64,000 nucleotides of DNA, from assembly GCF_000316665.1 (NCBI RefSeq), contig NC_019678.1, positions 5,394,001 through 5,458,000 of the forward strand, in the 5' to 3' direction. The number at the start of each line of letters is the position of its first letter. The first letter of the stretch is position 1. Positions 46,080 through 56,269 of this stretch are shown here, in pieces. Below the pieces are notes generated by a model, which was not told the origin of the DNA, made no database searches, and saw only the letters and a list, made by a program, of their open reading frames with translations. The translations under genes were made by a program, and so were the position numbers. This stretch comes from Rivularia sp. PCC 7116 (GTDB taxonomy: Bacteria > Cyanobacteriota > Cyanobacteriia > Cyanobacteriales > Nostocaceae).

Positions 46080-47546
46080 ATGCCAAATAATCAATCTAGT
46101 ACTTATAATCTGCGTAAAGCTGAATGGGAAGGTATACCTATAGATCTATGGGAGCCTGGGAAATGGAAGCAGTGGAAGGCTAAAGTATCTAAATCGGATG
46201 AGTTTGTTAAGTTAGAGCGCGAGTATTTGCGGATTAAATATAGCGTAAGCCAAGCTAATTTGGCTTTAAGTTTAGATAGAGTAAAAGTTAAGCTTAAATT
46301 AACGAACGGCAAAACTATCGCTTTGCAAGGTACTTTTCCCTGTAAATCTGGAGATATTGGTAAGAATAATAGTTCTAATAAACAGTATACCATTTCATTA
46401 GGTTTTGCGGCTAATGATGTAGGTTTAAAAGCTGCTGTTGCAAAGGCTCGGGAGTTGGATTTATTGTTGATGACAAAGCAATTTAAATGGACTCCTGAGT
46501 TATTAGGTAAAAAGGCTCAGAAGTTGAGTTCGGATAAAGATGAAAACTCGGTTAAAACTATTGGGGAATTAATTGAGGATTATCAGCAGGAGTTTTGGAA
46601 GACTCACGAGAAAAATAGGCAGGGTATTAAAACTTGGGAAAGTCATTATTTACGACATTTAAAGAAGTTGCCTCAAGATAAGCCTTTAACTAAGGATGCT
46701 TTAGAAATTGCGTTGAAGAATACTAAACCGAGTAGTAATTCTAGATTTTATTTGGCTTGGCAGTTAAGAAAATTTTGTCAGTTTTGCGAGTTTGATGGTA
46801 ATAAGATTATTGATTCTTATGCTACTCCGTTACCGCAACCAAGTTTACGCAAAATTCCTAGCGATGAAGACGTTGTAAGTGGTTTTTCTGCTATTGGGGA
46901 AGCGTTATCTAGCCATGCTAGTAAGGAGGTAATGCAACCGGAGCAATGGCAGTGGTTATATGGTATGTTAGCGACTTACGGCTTAAGACCACATGAATTG
47001 TTTGCAATTGATTTACAGAGTTTTACCGATCGGAATAATAAATTCCATCTAGTTTATTTAAATCCGAGTTTGACTGAAGGAACAAAGACTGGTGAAAGAA
47101 GTTGTGGTATTCCTCCTTTGTATCCTCATTGGATTGAATTATTTGACTTGAAGAATATTAAATTACCATCTGCTGGGGGAAGTTTAAGCAATAAAACGGC
47201 GTTGATTCATATCAAGTTTAGGAATATTGGTATCGGTTTTAAACCTTACGATTTGCGTCATGCTTTTGCAATTCGGGGACATCGGTTGCAGGTACCAATT
47301 AAGACAATGTCTGATTATATGGGGCATACGGTACAAGAGCATACCAAGACTTATCAGCGTTGGATGAATGAGGATACCAATTTACAAATTTATCAAGAGG
47401 TAGTTATTCATAGAAATGGAACTAGTAAGGAAGCTTTGAAGGAAAGGATTAAGGAGTTGGAAGCTGAGAATTTAAGTTTAAAGGCAGAAAATGAGTCTTT
47501 GAAGGGGATTTTAGTTAAGCATCGCTTGGGAGAATTGTTGAATTAA
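46080..47546 (+). CDS. Tyrosine site-specific recombinase (phage-integrase type)
   Basis: The 488-residue protein has a large N-terminal arm-binding-like region (about 1-180), a core-binding SAM-like helical part (about 155-230) and a catalytic domain. The catalytic residues seen are R in GLRPHELFAID, DLRHAFAIRGH (R-H), DYMGHT, and Y in KTYQRW. A C-terminal coiled coil (KERIKELEAENLSLKAENES) is unusual for an integrase. It lies 1 kb from the ParA/RHH pair, with the GerMN gene between. The element boundaries (att sites) could not be defined. Confidence 0.85.
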   Translation: MPNNQSSTYNLRKAEWEGIPIDLWEPGKWKQWKAKVSKSDEFVKLEREYLRIKYSVSQANLALSLDRVKVKLKLTNGKTIALQGTFPCKSGDIGKNNSSNKQYTISLGFAANDVGLKAAVAKARELDLLLMTKQFKWTPELLGKKAQKLSSDKDENSVKTIGELIEDYQQEFWKTHEKNRQGIKTWESHYLRHLKKLPQDKPLTKDALEIALKNTKPSSNSRFYLAWQLRKFCQFCEFDGNKIIDSYATPLPQPSLRKIPSDEDVVSGFSAIGEALSSHASKEVMQPEQWQWLYGMLATYGLRPHELFAIDLQSFTDRNNKFHLVYLNPSLTEGTKTGERSCGIPPLYPHWIELFDLKNIKLPSAGGSLSNKTALIHIKFRNIGIGFKPYDLRHAFAIRGHRLQVPIKTMSDYMGHTVQEHTKTYQRWMNEDTNLQIYQEVVIHRNGTSKEALKERIKELEAENLSLKAENESLKGILVKHRLGELLN

Positions 47547-47949
47547 GAAGAGTTAGGAGTTAGGGGTAGAAATTAAAGTAAATAATTTAATATACAAGGG
47601 TGTGTTAGATGCACGACAATTTACTGTTAATACGAAAAATTTGTATACATCATCTAACGCACCATAATGTTGACACAATAAAAGTATTAATCAGATTCAT
47701 TAAACTCTTATCACAGTTAACACCTTAATGTTTTGTTTCTTGAAATTATAAACTGCATAAATACAGAGTACGCAGAGGTAAGATGGAATAAGAAGAAGTT
47801 TTTGTATGAATTTGAGACTACAAGCTATAAAATAAACTTTTTTGAACTATTTAGTTAATATTATTTTTCTTCTATTCCTTTTTTCGTAGGTTTTACGCAA
47901 GCCAGGATAATAGTGCATCAGCTATGTTGGATTTTTACTTTCCTGGTGC
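47547..47949. other. Intergenic region after the recombinase with an inverted repeat
   Basis: This 403-bp gap holds a short inverted-repeat unit at 47599-47663 and a GCAGAGGTAAG type sequence near 47770. No gene is supported. Possible recombination sites would be expected here, but none is demonstrated. Confidence 0.4.
47599..47663. repeat. Inverted repeat GGTGTGTTAGATG ... CATCTAACGCACC
   Basis: Two 13-bp arms complementary at 12 positions are separated by 39 bp. It is 53 bp past the recombinase stop, so it may be a MITE, a terminator-like structure or part of a recombination site. Confidence 0.7.
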
Positions 47950-49857
47950 ATGGAAATGGCTTTTAATCAAGAGAAATTTGATATTCTTATTCAGAAATTA
48001 GAGGTATTTGCCCGCAAGCAGCCAAGCGCGTATAAATTGCGCGTCGCATTAATAGCAATACTAGGTTATGCCTATATTTTTGTAATACTAGCCGCAACGT
48101 TAGCTTTATTAACGGGTATTATTTGGTTGATGCTTACTAGTAGGTCATTTAATGCTAGAGCAATACAGGTTACTATTTTTCTGCTAGCATTTGGACTGAT
48201 TTTATGGGTATCTTTTCCAGTACCTACAGGTTTGTATTTGAAACGCGAAGATTTTCCTTCTTTGTATGCTTTTGTTGATGAATTATCATCCAAATTACAA
48301 GCACCGTGTTTTCATTCTATTTTGATTACTGATGATTTTAATGCTGCCGTGATGCAAAGACCGCGTTTAGGTTTATTAGGATGGCAGCAAAATTACCTGA
48401 TTATTGGCTTACCTTTAATGTTAGCGCTGACAAAAGAACAGTTTCGTGCGGTACTAGCACATGAACTTGGTCATTTATCAGGAAATCATAGTCGCTTCAG
48501 TGCTTGGATTTATCGTCAACGCTCAACATGGTATCGACTTGCTAAGGAGTTAGGTGAAGGTGGTAATGAAACCTCATGGTTTATTTTTGAACAGTTTCTG
48601 AAATGGTATGTACCGTTTTTTAATGCTTATTCGTTTGTACTTGCTCGTATGAACGAGTACGAAGCCGATAAATGTGCTTTAGAAATAGCAGGAACTAAAA
48701 ATACTGCTGAAGCTTTGATTAATGCTGAGATTAAAGCTAGATTTTTAGAAAGTTCTTTTTTCTCTAATATTTACAAACGAGTTAATACAGAGATTGAGCC
48801 ACCTAAATCAGTTTTTATAGAAATGAAAGCAGCGTTTATCAAAGAAATTGATTCCACAGAAAGTAACTTATATTTGAAACAAGCTTTGGCAGAAAAAACG
48901 AATAATAGCGATACTCATCCATGTTTGAGCGATAGGCTAGATGCTTTCCAATGCCTTCCTAAAAATCTGGAAAAAATACCTTTACCAAATACAATAACAG
49001 CTAGTGCGGCAAGAGAAGTTTTAGGGACAGGTTTAGATAAACTAATTGAGCATTTTAATCAAGTGTGGTACGACCAAATGGCGACACCTTGGCGACAAAA
49101 ATACGCTCAATTACAAGAATCTCTATCTGTATTAAATGAGTTAGAGAAAAAATCTCAAAAGCACAAATTAAATGCGGAAGAATCTTGGCAAAGAATTCAA
49201 TTAACTTTAAATTTTAAAGATGAGTCTTCTACATTACCTTTATTACAGGATTTCTTAGATATCAATGAAAATCATGCTTTAGCCAATTATTTCATGGGAG
49301 AAATATTACTTAATCAGCAAAATACATCTGGTCTCAAATATGTTGAAAAGGCAATGGATAAAGAGATACAATTGGTAATTGATGGTTGCCAATTAATTTA
49401 TTCATTTTTTATAAAGCATGATGATATAAATACTGCAAATTTATATAAACAGCGTGCGGAAAAACATTACGATAAACTTTTGAAAGCGGAAGAGGAACGC
49501 GAATATATTAGACCAAAAGATAAATATCAGCCTCATGGTTTATCAAAATTGCAATTGAAGAGTTTACGTCAACAGCTATCTTGTTATTCCGAGATTGAAA
49601 AAGTTTATTTAGTTCAGAAGGTGTTAGAGCATTTTCCAGAAAAGCCACTTTATATTCTTGGGGTAATGCGAAAAGTTGCTTCTTGGGGTGAAGTTGATAC
49701 ACCAACAAAAAATGCTGAATTGCTCAAGCAACTTTCGGATAAAATCGAATTTAGTGGCAGATTATTTACCTTAATCTTAACTGGCGAACATTCTGATTTT
49801 GAGAAACCATTAAGTAAAGTGCCGGATGCATTGATTTACCAGACAAGTAAAAAGTAA
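47950..49857 (+). CDS. M48-family metallopeptidase with TPR-like C-terminal half
   Basis: The 635-residue membrane protein has transmembrane segments at about 32-62 and 72-90. The zinc motif H171-E-L-G-H175 is in VLAHELGHLSGNH, and the third ligand glutamate is expected in NEYEADKCALEIAG, both intact. The C-terminal 240 residues are helical (SVLNELEKKSQKHKLNAEES, TLPLLQDFLDINENHALANYF) and resemble TPR-like repeats. Family members (HtpX/Ste24-type) act on membrane or misfolded proteins. It starts at ATG 47950 or 47956, with no clear operon partner. Confidence 0.85.
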   Translation: MEMAFNQEKFDILIQKLEVFARKQPSAYKLRVALIAILGYAYIFVILAATLALLTGIIWLMLTSRSFNARAIQVTIFLLAFGLILWVSFPVPTGLYLKREDFPSLYAFVDELSSKLQAPCFHSILITDDFNAAVMQRPRLGLLGWQQNYLIIGLPLMLALTKEQFRAVLAHELGHLSGNHSRFSAWIYRQRSTWYRLAKELGEGGNETSWFIFEQFLKWYVPFFNAYSFVLARMNEYEADKCALEIAGTKNTAEALINAEIKARFLESSFFSNIYKRVNTEIEPPKSVFIEMKAAFIKEIDSTESNLYLKQALAEKTNNSDTHPCLSDRLDAFQCLPKNLEKIPLPNTITASAAREVLGTGLDKLIEHFNQVWYDQMATPWRQKYAQLQESLSVLNELEKKSQKHKLNAEESWQRIQLTLNFKDESSTLPLLQDFLDINENHALANYFMGEILLNQQNTSGLKYVEKAMDKEIQLVIDGCQLIYSFFIKHDDINTANLYKQRAEKHYDKLLKAEEEREYIRPKDKYQPHGLSKLQLKSLRQQLSCYSEIEKVYLVQKVLEHFPEKPLYILGVMRKVASWGEVDTPTKNAELLKQLSDKIEFSGRLFTLILTGEHSDFEKPLSKVPDALIYQTSKK

Positions 49858-50310
49858 AAAGTAAAAGCTTATAAATTAGTATAGGACTTATCTAACTAAC
49901 GTAATTTATTGCCGTTGCTGTGATACAAGCAAGTTAATTCGTATCTTGCAAATCACTCAACGAAATAATTATGTTTAAAGTTCGGACAAACCCGGCTTCT
50001 TTGTGCTTGTTGAGAATGGTGCAAGATATGTGTTAATTGGAACGTGGTAATAAGGCTTATAGTTTTGTGACATTTACGTAAGCCCTGTAATATTATTATT
50101 ATTTTTTAGAAACCCAAGATAAGCAGAGTAGGCAGAAGGAAGAGATAAAAATAAGATTTTTTAGCATTAATTTGAGACTAGAAGATGAAAAATAAAAGTT
50201 TTAGAGGTATTTTAAGTCTTTAAGAATTAGATAAAGTAAATGTTGTTTCCTAAGTGGTTATTGGGAACTATAAGGGTAGAAAGTATAAATTTTATATAAA
50301 ATAAGCCGCT
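49858..50310. other. Gap between the M48 peptidase and the histidine kinase, with a mobile-element-like repeat
   Basis: The gap contains the unit 49883-50086. The remainder, 50087-50310, is AT-rich with nothing supported except the kinase promoter. Confidence 0.4.
49883..50086. mobile_element. Possible small inverted-repeat element, AGGACTTA ends
   Basis: The left end AGGACTTA...ACGTAA and the right end TTACGTAAGCCCT are complementary except for an 8-nt interruption in the left arm. The 204-bp interior has no coding capacity. It resembles the 34950-35073 unit only at its ends. Confidence 0.4.
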
Positions 50311-53300
50311 GTGACGGTTGATGAGACTATGGGAAACAATCTCATTACTATTGATAAAAATATTTATGAGTCTTTAGAAGGGGAATTGGTAAAGCTTCGT
50401 CAAAGAGTTGCTGATTTGGAGGAAAAATTATATCAGCAGGAGCTTGAGTTTAATTCTTTGGCTGACAATGTACCGGGAATGATTTACAAGTTTCAACTTA
50501 GTAATGATGGCAAAATTTCTTTCCCCTATATTTCTTCTAGGTGTCGGGATTTTTACGAGTTGGAACCCCAAGAGGTGAAGCAAAATCCCGATTTAATGTT
50601 TGAGATGGTTCATGAGGATGATTTTGCTAAATTACAGGAAGCAATTCAAATATCGGCTCAATATCAACAAAAATGGGAGTCGGAATGGCGAATTATTACT
50701 CAAAGTGGTAGAACAAAGTGGTTTTATGGAATTTCTCAACCAGTTGCTCAAGCTAATGGTGATATTGTTTGGGATGGTTGTGTCATTGATATTAGTCAGC
50801 GTAAATTAGCAACTGAGAAGTTGAAGCAGCGAGAAGCTTTACTTGAGGGGATGAAGAATGCTACTAGTTGCTTGTTAACTACTCAAGATTACGATAAGTC
50901 TATAAATACAGCTTTGGCTGAAATTGGTAAAGCGACTGCTACCGATAGAATATATATTTTTCAAAATTATTCTGACAAACTAACGCAAGAATTATTTTTA
51001 AGTCAACGTTGGGAATGGGTGAATGATGGGATAAATTCGGAAATCAATTATCCTTTACTTAAAAATCTTTCTTATGATAATTTTTCTCCCTTTTGGTACG
51101 AAAAACTTTCTCAAGGTAAGTCAATCATCACGATTGAAGATGAATCTTTAATTCAAGGTAGTCGTTCGATATTTGTTATCCCTATTCAAGTAAAAGGTAA
51201 ATGGTGGGGATTTATCGGTTTTGAAGATTATACAACTTTACGTCAATGGTCGGAAGCTGAACAATCGATTTTACAAGCTTTTTCAATGAATTTGGGTAGC
51301 GCGATAAGCCAGAGGCTTGACGCTTCGCGTATCGCGACTTATGAAGCCGAATATAAGTTAAGACAACTAAATCAAGATTTGGAACTTAGAGTAAAGGAAA
51401 GGACTACTACTTTAGCGGAAACGGAAACAAGGTTAAAGCGTCTTGCGGCTAATGTTCCGGGAATGCTGTACCAATACCAAATCTATCCTAACGGCGATGT
51501 TCGTCTTTCTTACATTTCGGACGGTTGTCACGACCTTTTTGGTGTAAAACCCGAACAAATTCTACGAAATCCGGATATTATCAATCAGATGATACATCCG
51601 GATGATGTGGTTGGTTTTGATGAATCTGTTGCTAATTCTGTTAAAACCTTGAACAAGTGGGAATATGAAGGTCGAATAATTACTCCTTCTAAGGAATTGA
51701 AGTGGTTACAGGGATTTTCACGATTACAAAAACAATCGGACGATTCTATTTTTTGTGACGGTTTTTTAATTGATATTACCGAAAGAAAAATCGCAGAAGA
51801 AATATCTCAAGAAAAAGAACAATTCTTACGCAACGCTTATGATGGCTCGGAACACGTTATCTTTGTTGTTGATGTTTTAGAAGATAATGACTTTGTTCTT
51901 CAAGGGTGGAATCTGGCTTGCGAACACGGTACGGGTATGAAGAGCGAAGATATTAAAAATAAACCTCTTGAAGAAATTTTTGGAGAGGTTAAGGGAAAAG
52001 AAATACGTCAAAATTATTTAAATTGTGTAGAATCAAACGCTCCTATTACCTATGAAGAGCGTTTAAATTTTGGCGAACACCCTAGATGGTGGTTTACAAC
52101 TTTAAATCCTCTCAAAGATGTTAACGGTCGAATTTATCGCTTGGTAGGAACAACTTCTGAAATTACCGAATTAAAAAAAGCCGAACAAGTTATTCGTTCC
52201 TCCGAACAAAATCTCCGAACTTTACTAGATAGCGTTTACGACGCAATAATTATTCACGACCTTAAAGGAAATATTTTAGATGTCAACGAGCAAATGCTGC
52301 AAATGTATGGAGTAAATCGCGATCAAGTTACTCAGATGTCAATTGTTGCAGATTTATCTAGCTCAGATAATCCCAAAGAACAATTTACTCAAATTATTGA
52401 AAAGGTAATGAGTGGGGATAGTCAATTATTCGAGTGGAAAGCAAAACGACCCCATGATAATTCTACCTTTGATGTAGAAGTCTTTCTACGTAGAGTTACC
52501 CTCAATTCTCAAGATATCATCTTGGCGAATGTCCGCGATATCAGCGAACGTAAAAAAGTTGAAGCAGAAATTCAAGCCAAACAACATTTTATTCAGCGAA
52601 TTACCGACTCTTCCCCCAATACAATTTATATTTACGACTTAGAAAAACAGCAAAATATTTACACCAATCACGAAATCGCTACAATTCTCGGCTACTCTCG
52701 TCAACAAATCCAAGAGATGGCGAACAATTTGTTTGTAAATATTATTCATCCAGAAGATTTACCAAAAGTTTTTTCCCAGAATCAAAAAATCTCTACCGCT
52801 AAAGATGGGGAAATTTACGAAACTGAATACCGAGTCAAACAAGCTGACGGTAAATATCGCTGGCTTTATAGTCGAGATACCGTCTTCAATCGCAACGAAG
52901 ATGGTTTAGTAACGCAAATTCTTGGTGTAGCTACAGATATCACCGAACGTAAATTAGCTGAAATTGAGTTGCAAAATACCCTACACGAACTCAAAACTAC
53001 CCAAACTCAACTGATTCAAAGCGAAAAAATGTCTTCCTTGGGTCAAATGGTAGCCGGTGTCGCTCACGAAATCAATAATCCCGTAAATTTCATCCACGGA
53101 AACCTAACTCCCGCGACTCAATATACTCAAGATTTACTCAAATTACTCGAACTCTACCAACAACATTATCCTAATCCTCCCGAAGATATCCAAGAAGAAA
53201 TAGAAGCTGTTGAATTAGAATTCCTCAAAGAAGATTTTCTCAAGATGTTGAATTCTATGAAACAAGGTACCCAGCGCATCCGAGAAATTGTCTTATCTTT

Positions 53301-53820
53301 ACGTAACTTCTCCCGTCTTGATGAAGCTCAATTCAAAGCTGTAGATATTCATAAAGGGATTGATTCTACCTTGATGCTTCTGCAAAATCGTCTCAAAGCA
53401 AAACCCAACTTCCCCCGAATCCAAATTGCTAAACAGTACTCCTCTCTTCCCCCAGTTGATTGTTTCCCCTCTCAGCTAAATCAAGTACTGATGAACATTC
53501 TCGCAAATGCTATTGATGCTCTTGAATCGCAAAAATCTATGTCTACCCCTCAAATCCAAATTCATACCAAACTTATCGACAATAACCGAATTGCGATTCA
53601 TATTTACGATAACGGTTCTGGAATCCCCCCCCAAATTCAATCTAAACTATTTGACCCATTTTTCACCACAAAAGAAGTTGGAAAAGGTACTGGTAATGGT
53701 CTATCAATTAGCTATCAAATTGTGGTAAATAAACATGGTGGCAATTTATCATATAAATCTACCCCAGGAGAAGGAACTGAATTTATCATTGAAATTCCCG
53801 TTAATCAAACTAACAATTAA
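50311..53820 (+). CDS. Multi-PAS/GAF sensor histidine kinase
   Basis: A 1169-residue cytoplasmic sensor with no membrane segments. A coiled coil (residues 20-48) leads into PAS/PAC (about 45-175), GAF (about 180-345), another coiled coil (REQ...), and then PAS at about 365-500, 505-625, 630-750 and 755-890. The HisKA has SSLGQMVAGVAHEINNPVNF with the phospho-acceptor histidine. HATPase has the N box LNQVLMNILANAIDAL and the G boxes DNGSGIPPQIQSKLFDPFF and GNGLSISYQIV. No receiver domain is attached and no response regulator is adjacent. A GTG at 50311 or ATG at 50329 starts translation. Confidence 0.93.
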   Translation: MTVDETMGNNLITIDKNIYESLEGELVKLRQRVADLEEKLYQQELEFNSLADNVPGMIYKFQLSNDGKISFPYISSRCRDFYELEPQEVKQNPDLMFEMVHEDDFAKLQEAIQISAQYQQKWESEWRIITQSGRTKWFYGISQPVAQANGDIVWDGCVIDISQRKLATEKLKQREALLEGMKNATSCLLTTQDYDKSINTALAEIGKATATDRIYIFQNYSDKLTQELFLSQRWEWVNDGINSEINYPLLKNLSYDNFSPFWYEKLSQGKSIITIEDESLIQGSRSIFVIPIQVKGKWWGFIGFEDYTTLRQWSEAEQSILQAFSMNLGSAISQRLDASRIATYEAEYKLRQLNQDLELRVKERTTTLAETETRLKRLAANVPGMLYQYQIYPNGDVRLSYISDGCHDLFGVKPEQILRNPDIINQMIHPDDVVGFDESVANSVKTLNKWEYEGRIITPSKELKWLQGFSRLQKQSDDSIFCDGFLIDITERKIAEEISQEKEQFLRNAYDGSEHVIFVVDVLEDNDFVLQGWNLACEHGTGMKSEDIKNKPLEEIFGEVKGKEIRQNYLNCVESNAPITYEERLNFGEHPRWWFTTLNPLKDVNGRIYRLVGTTSEITELKKAEQVIRSSEQNLRTLLDSVYDAIIIHDLKGNILDVNEQMLQMYGVNRDQVTQMSIVADLSSSDNPKEQFTQIIEKVMSGDSQLFEWKAKRPHDNSTFDVEVFLRRVTLNSQDIILANVRDISERKKVEAEIQAKQHFIQRITDSSPNTIYIYDLEKQQNIYTNHEIATILGYSRQQIQEMANNLFVNIIHPEDLPKVFSQNQKISTAKDGEIYETEYRVKQADGKYRWLYSRDTVFNRNEDGLVTQILGVATDITERKLAEIELQNTLHELKTTQTQLIQSEKMSSLGQMVAGVAHEINNPVNFIHGNLTPATQYTQDLLKLLELYQQHYPNPPEDIQEEIEAVELEFLKEDFLKMLNSMKQGTQRIREIVLSLRNFSRLDEAQFKAVDIHKGIDSTLMLLQNRLKAKPNFPRIQIAKQYSSLPPVDCFPSQLNQVLMNILANAIDALESQKSMSTPQIQIHTKLIDNNRIAIHIYDNGSGIPPQIQSKLFDPFFTTKEVGKGTGNGLSISYQIVVNKHGGNLSYKSTPGEGTEFIIEIPVNQTNN

Positions 53821-54033
53821 TAACTAAGGTAAGTGTTTTGCCTCCTCTGTCACGATAGTATATTAATACTATTTACAATAAGGGAGTAGTTATCGGAGAA
53901 CTGGATAAAAGTACAAAAATGCGATTTTATTAGTACTGCATTACTGTTAAAGCGAGCATAAAAAGTAAGGTAAAAGTAAGAACATTGTTTTTAATGATGA
54001 TCAAAAACTTATAAATAAAGGGAGTTAGAGAGA

Positions 54034-54852
54034 ATGAAACCGCGCAGGGTATTTGCTCAGCATTGGTTACAGAGTGATAAGGCTTTGAATAGCATTATTG
54101 CAGCAGCAGAATTAAAAGAGACCGACCGAGTTTTAGAAATAGGTCCCGGAAAAGGAGTATTAACAAGGCAGCTTTTAGAAAAAGTAAATTCTGTCTTAGC
54201 TGTGGAGATTGATAGGGATTTATGTAAGCTATTAGTTCAGAAGTTGGGAGAGAAGGAAAATTTTCTGCTGTTGAATGAGGATTTTTTAAATGTAGATTTA
54301 TCCGTTTTAGTTAAAGATTTCTCCAAGTTTCAAAATCAAAATAAAGTAGTAGCGAATATTCCTTACAATATTACCGGCCCTATTATTGAAAGGTTGTTGG
54401 GGAAGATTGGTAGTCCAAATCCTCAGCCTTATGATTCAATAGTATTATTAGTGCAGAAAGAAGTAGCTGAAAGAATTGTAGCTAAACCCGGAAGAACCAG
54501 TTTTGGAGCGCTATCGGTAAGGGTACAATACCTAGCAGATTGTGAGATAATTTGTACCGTTCCCGCAAAGGCTTTTTATCCACCACCAAAAGTTGATTCT
54601 GCTGTTATCAGGTTAATTCCTACAGAAAGGGAAGTTGTAGCGAACAACCCCAAGAAATTAGAAACTTTAGTAAAACAGGGATTTAGCGCTAAACGCAAAA
54701 TGTTACGAAATAATTTGCAATCGTTAGTAGAACGCGAAAATCTGACACAATTATTGGAAAAGTTAAGCGTTAACCCCCAAGCTCGCGCTGAAGAATTAAG
54801 CGTGCAACAGTGGGTGAGTTTAGCCAATGAACTAGAAAATCAAGATGCGTAG
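54034..54852 (+). CDS. rsmA: 16S rRNA adenine-N6,N6 dimethyltransferase
   Basis: RsmA (KsgA) dimethylates A1518 and A1519 in 16S rRNA, a late check of small-subunit assembly. The 272-residue protein has QHWLQSDKALN, then the SAM motif VLEIGPGKGVLTRQLL (residues about 32-47), and NIPYNITGPIIERLL with the NIPY catalytic motif. FYPPPKVDSAVIRL is also conserved. It overlaps the start of ispE by 8 bp, so the two are co-translated. The pairing ksgA-ispE is common in bacteria. Confidence 0.97.
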   Translation: MKPRRVFAQHWLQSDKALNSIIAAAELKETDRVLEIGPGKGVLTRQLLEKVNSVLAVEIDRDLCKLLVQKLGEKENFLLLNEDFLNVDLSVLVKDFSKFQNQNKVVANIPYNITGPIIERLLGKIGSPNPQPYDSIVLLVQKEVAERIVAKPGRTSFGALSVRVQYLADCEIICTVPAKAFYPPPKVDSAVIRLIPTEREVVANNPKKLETLVKQGFSAKRKMLRNNLQSLVERENLTQLLEKLSVNPQARAEELSVQQWVSLANELENQDA

Positions 54853-55786
54853 CTATACCTTAACTGCTCCAGCCAAAATTAACTTATACTTGGAAATCAT
54901 CGGCGATCGCCCGGATGGGTATCATGAGTTGGCTATGATAATGCAGAGTATAGGACTCGCAGACCAAATTGAAATCGAAGCCAATGACGTACAGTTAATT
55001 AGGTTTAGGTGTGATAGTAAAGAAGTTCCTGTAGATAGGAGTAATTTAGTTTATCGTGCTGCGGATTTAATGGTTCAGGAATTTCCCGATAGTTTTGCTA
55101 CTTATGGGGGCGTAGATATAACGCTTCACAAACACATCCCCGTAGCTGCTGGTTTAGCTGGAGGTTCGACAGATGCAGCAGCAGTTTTAGTTGGTATTGA
55201 TTTATTGTGGAAATTGGGATTAACTAAATTAGAGCTAGAAGAATTAGCCGCGAAAATTGGTTCTGATATACCATTTTGTATCGGAGGAGGAACCGCGATC
55301 GCAACAGGTAGAGGTGAAATACTTTCTCCACTATTGGGTTTGCACAATACATATATAGTATTGGCTAAATATCGCAGTCTAGAAGTTTCTACTCCCTGGG
55401 CTTATAAAACCTATCGTTCCTTGTATAGTGATAGCTATGTTACAGATAAAGAAAGTTTGAGTGCCCGTGCAAATGCGGTACATTCAGGAGAAATAGTCAA
55501 AGCGATTTCGCATCAAAACGCTTCTGAAGTAGCTCAAAAAATGCATAATGATTTAGAGAAAGTAGTATTACCAGAATATCCTCAAGTATTGCAGTTAAAA
55601 GAAAGTTTTGCCAAATACGATATTTTAGGAACAATGATGTCCGGTAGTGGTCCAAGTGTATTTGCTTTGTGTGATTCTAAAGATAAAGCAGAAGAAGTAA
55701 AACTGCATATGAGAAACGAAATCCCTTCAGATGATTTAGAACTTTTCGTCACCCAATTGATAAATTATGGGATTCAGGTAAGATAG
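54845..55786 (+). CDS. ispE: 4-diphosphocytidyl-2-C-methyl-D-erythritol kinase
   Basis: IspE phosphorylates CDP-ME in the MEP pathway to isoprenoids (carotenoids, phytol, plastoquinone). The 313-residue GHMP kinase starts SYTLTAPAKINLYLEIIG, with DGYHEL, the ATP-binding motif VAAGLAGGSTDAAAVL (residues about 97-112), KIGSDIPFCIGGG, and a GHMP C-terminal MSGSGPSVFAL. All family motifs are intact. It is in an operon with rsmA (overlap of 8 bp). The DUF3082 gene follows after a repeat-filled gap of 82 bp. Confidence 0.97.
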   Translation: MRSYTLTAPAKINLYLEIIGDRPDGYHELAMIMQSIGLADQIEIEANDVQLIRFRCDSKEVPVDRSNLVYRAADLMVQEFPDSFATYGGVDITLHKHIPVAAGLAGGSTDAAAVLVGIDLLWKLGLTKLELEELAAKIGSDIPFCIGGGTAIATGRGEILSPLLGLHNTYIVLAKYRSLEVSTPWAYKTYRSLYSDSYVTDKESLSARANAVHSGEIVKAISHQNASEVAQKMHNDLEKVVLPEYPQVLQLKESFAKYDILGTMMSGSGPSVFALCDSKDKAEEVKLHMRNEIPSDDLELFVTQLINYGIQVR

Positions 55787-55868
55787 TTCTCGCTACTCAC
55801 TACTCATTACTCCCTTTTAATCATGACTATAGTTCTCGCTACTCACTACTCATTACTCCTTAATCATC
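55783..55868. repeat. 46-bp tandem duplication between ispE and the DUF3082 gene
   Basis: The sequence ATAGTTCTCGCTACTCACTA and its continuation to TTTAATCATGAC occurs at 55783-55828 and again from 55829 with small differences. The second copy supplies the start codon region of the next gene, so the first contains a duplicated, pseudo-start ATG. Confidence 0.8.
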
Positions 55869-56198
55869 ATGACAGAAGAAAATTTAACTAAACAAACCGA
55901 ACAAACTGAAAATCAACAACCAACCCCCACCCGTTGTATTACCGGAGCATTGATGTGTGGAGGATTGGGATTTGCAATGTACAAATTAATGGTTTCAATT
56001 GCGACGACTTTTGCAAATAAACCTGTTACTTCCGATAATCCCATGGTGGTAAGTATTTCTTCAGCAGTGAGAACTTTAGTTGTGGGAGTAGTTGCTCTGG
56101 GTACTGGAATTTTTGGAATAGTTGGAGTTGGTTTATTCGCTTTAGCTATACAGTTGGTGATTAAACAGTTGACAGGGAAGGGTGAGTATAATTCGTAA
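55869..56198 (+). CDS. DUF3082 membrane protein
   Basis: A 109-residue protein with an acidic, Q/T-rich N-terminus (residues 1-22) and two hydrophobic helices (about 25-42 and 66-95: RTLVVGVVALGTGIFGIVGVG). The layout is that of the cyanobacterial DUF3082 family, often located next to ispE. The function is unknown. It may be co-transcribed with ispE, although a 46-bp duplication lies between them. It is a resident gene by composition. Confidence 0.83.
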   Translation: MTEENLTKQTEQTENQQPTPTRCITGALMCGGLGFAMYKLMVSIATTFANKPVTSDNPMVVSISSAVRTLVVGVVALGTGIFGIVGVGLFALAIQLVIKQLTGKGEYNS

Positions 56199-56269
56199 TT
56201 CGTAATTGATTCCCCTAAAACTTTACTTAGTGAGCAAGAGGTATAAAGAAAGTAGGCATAAATGTCCAG

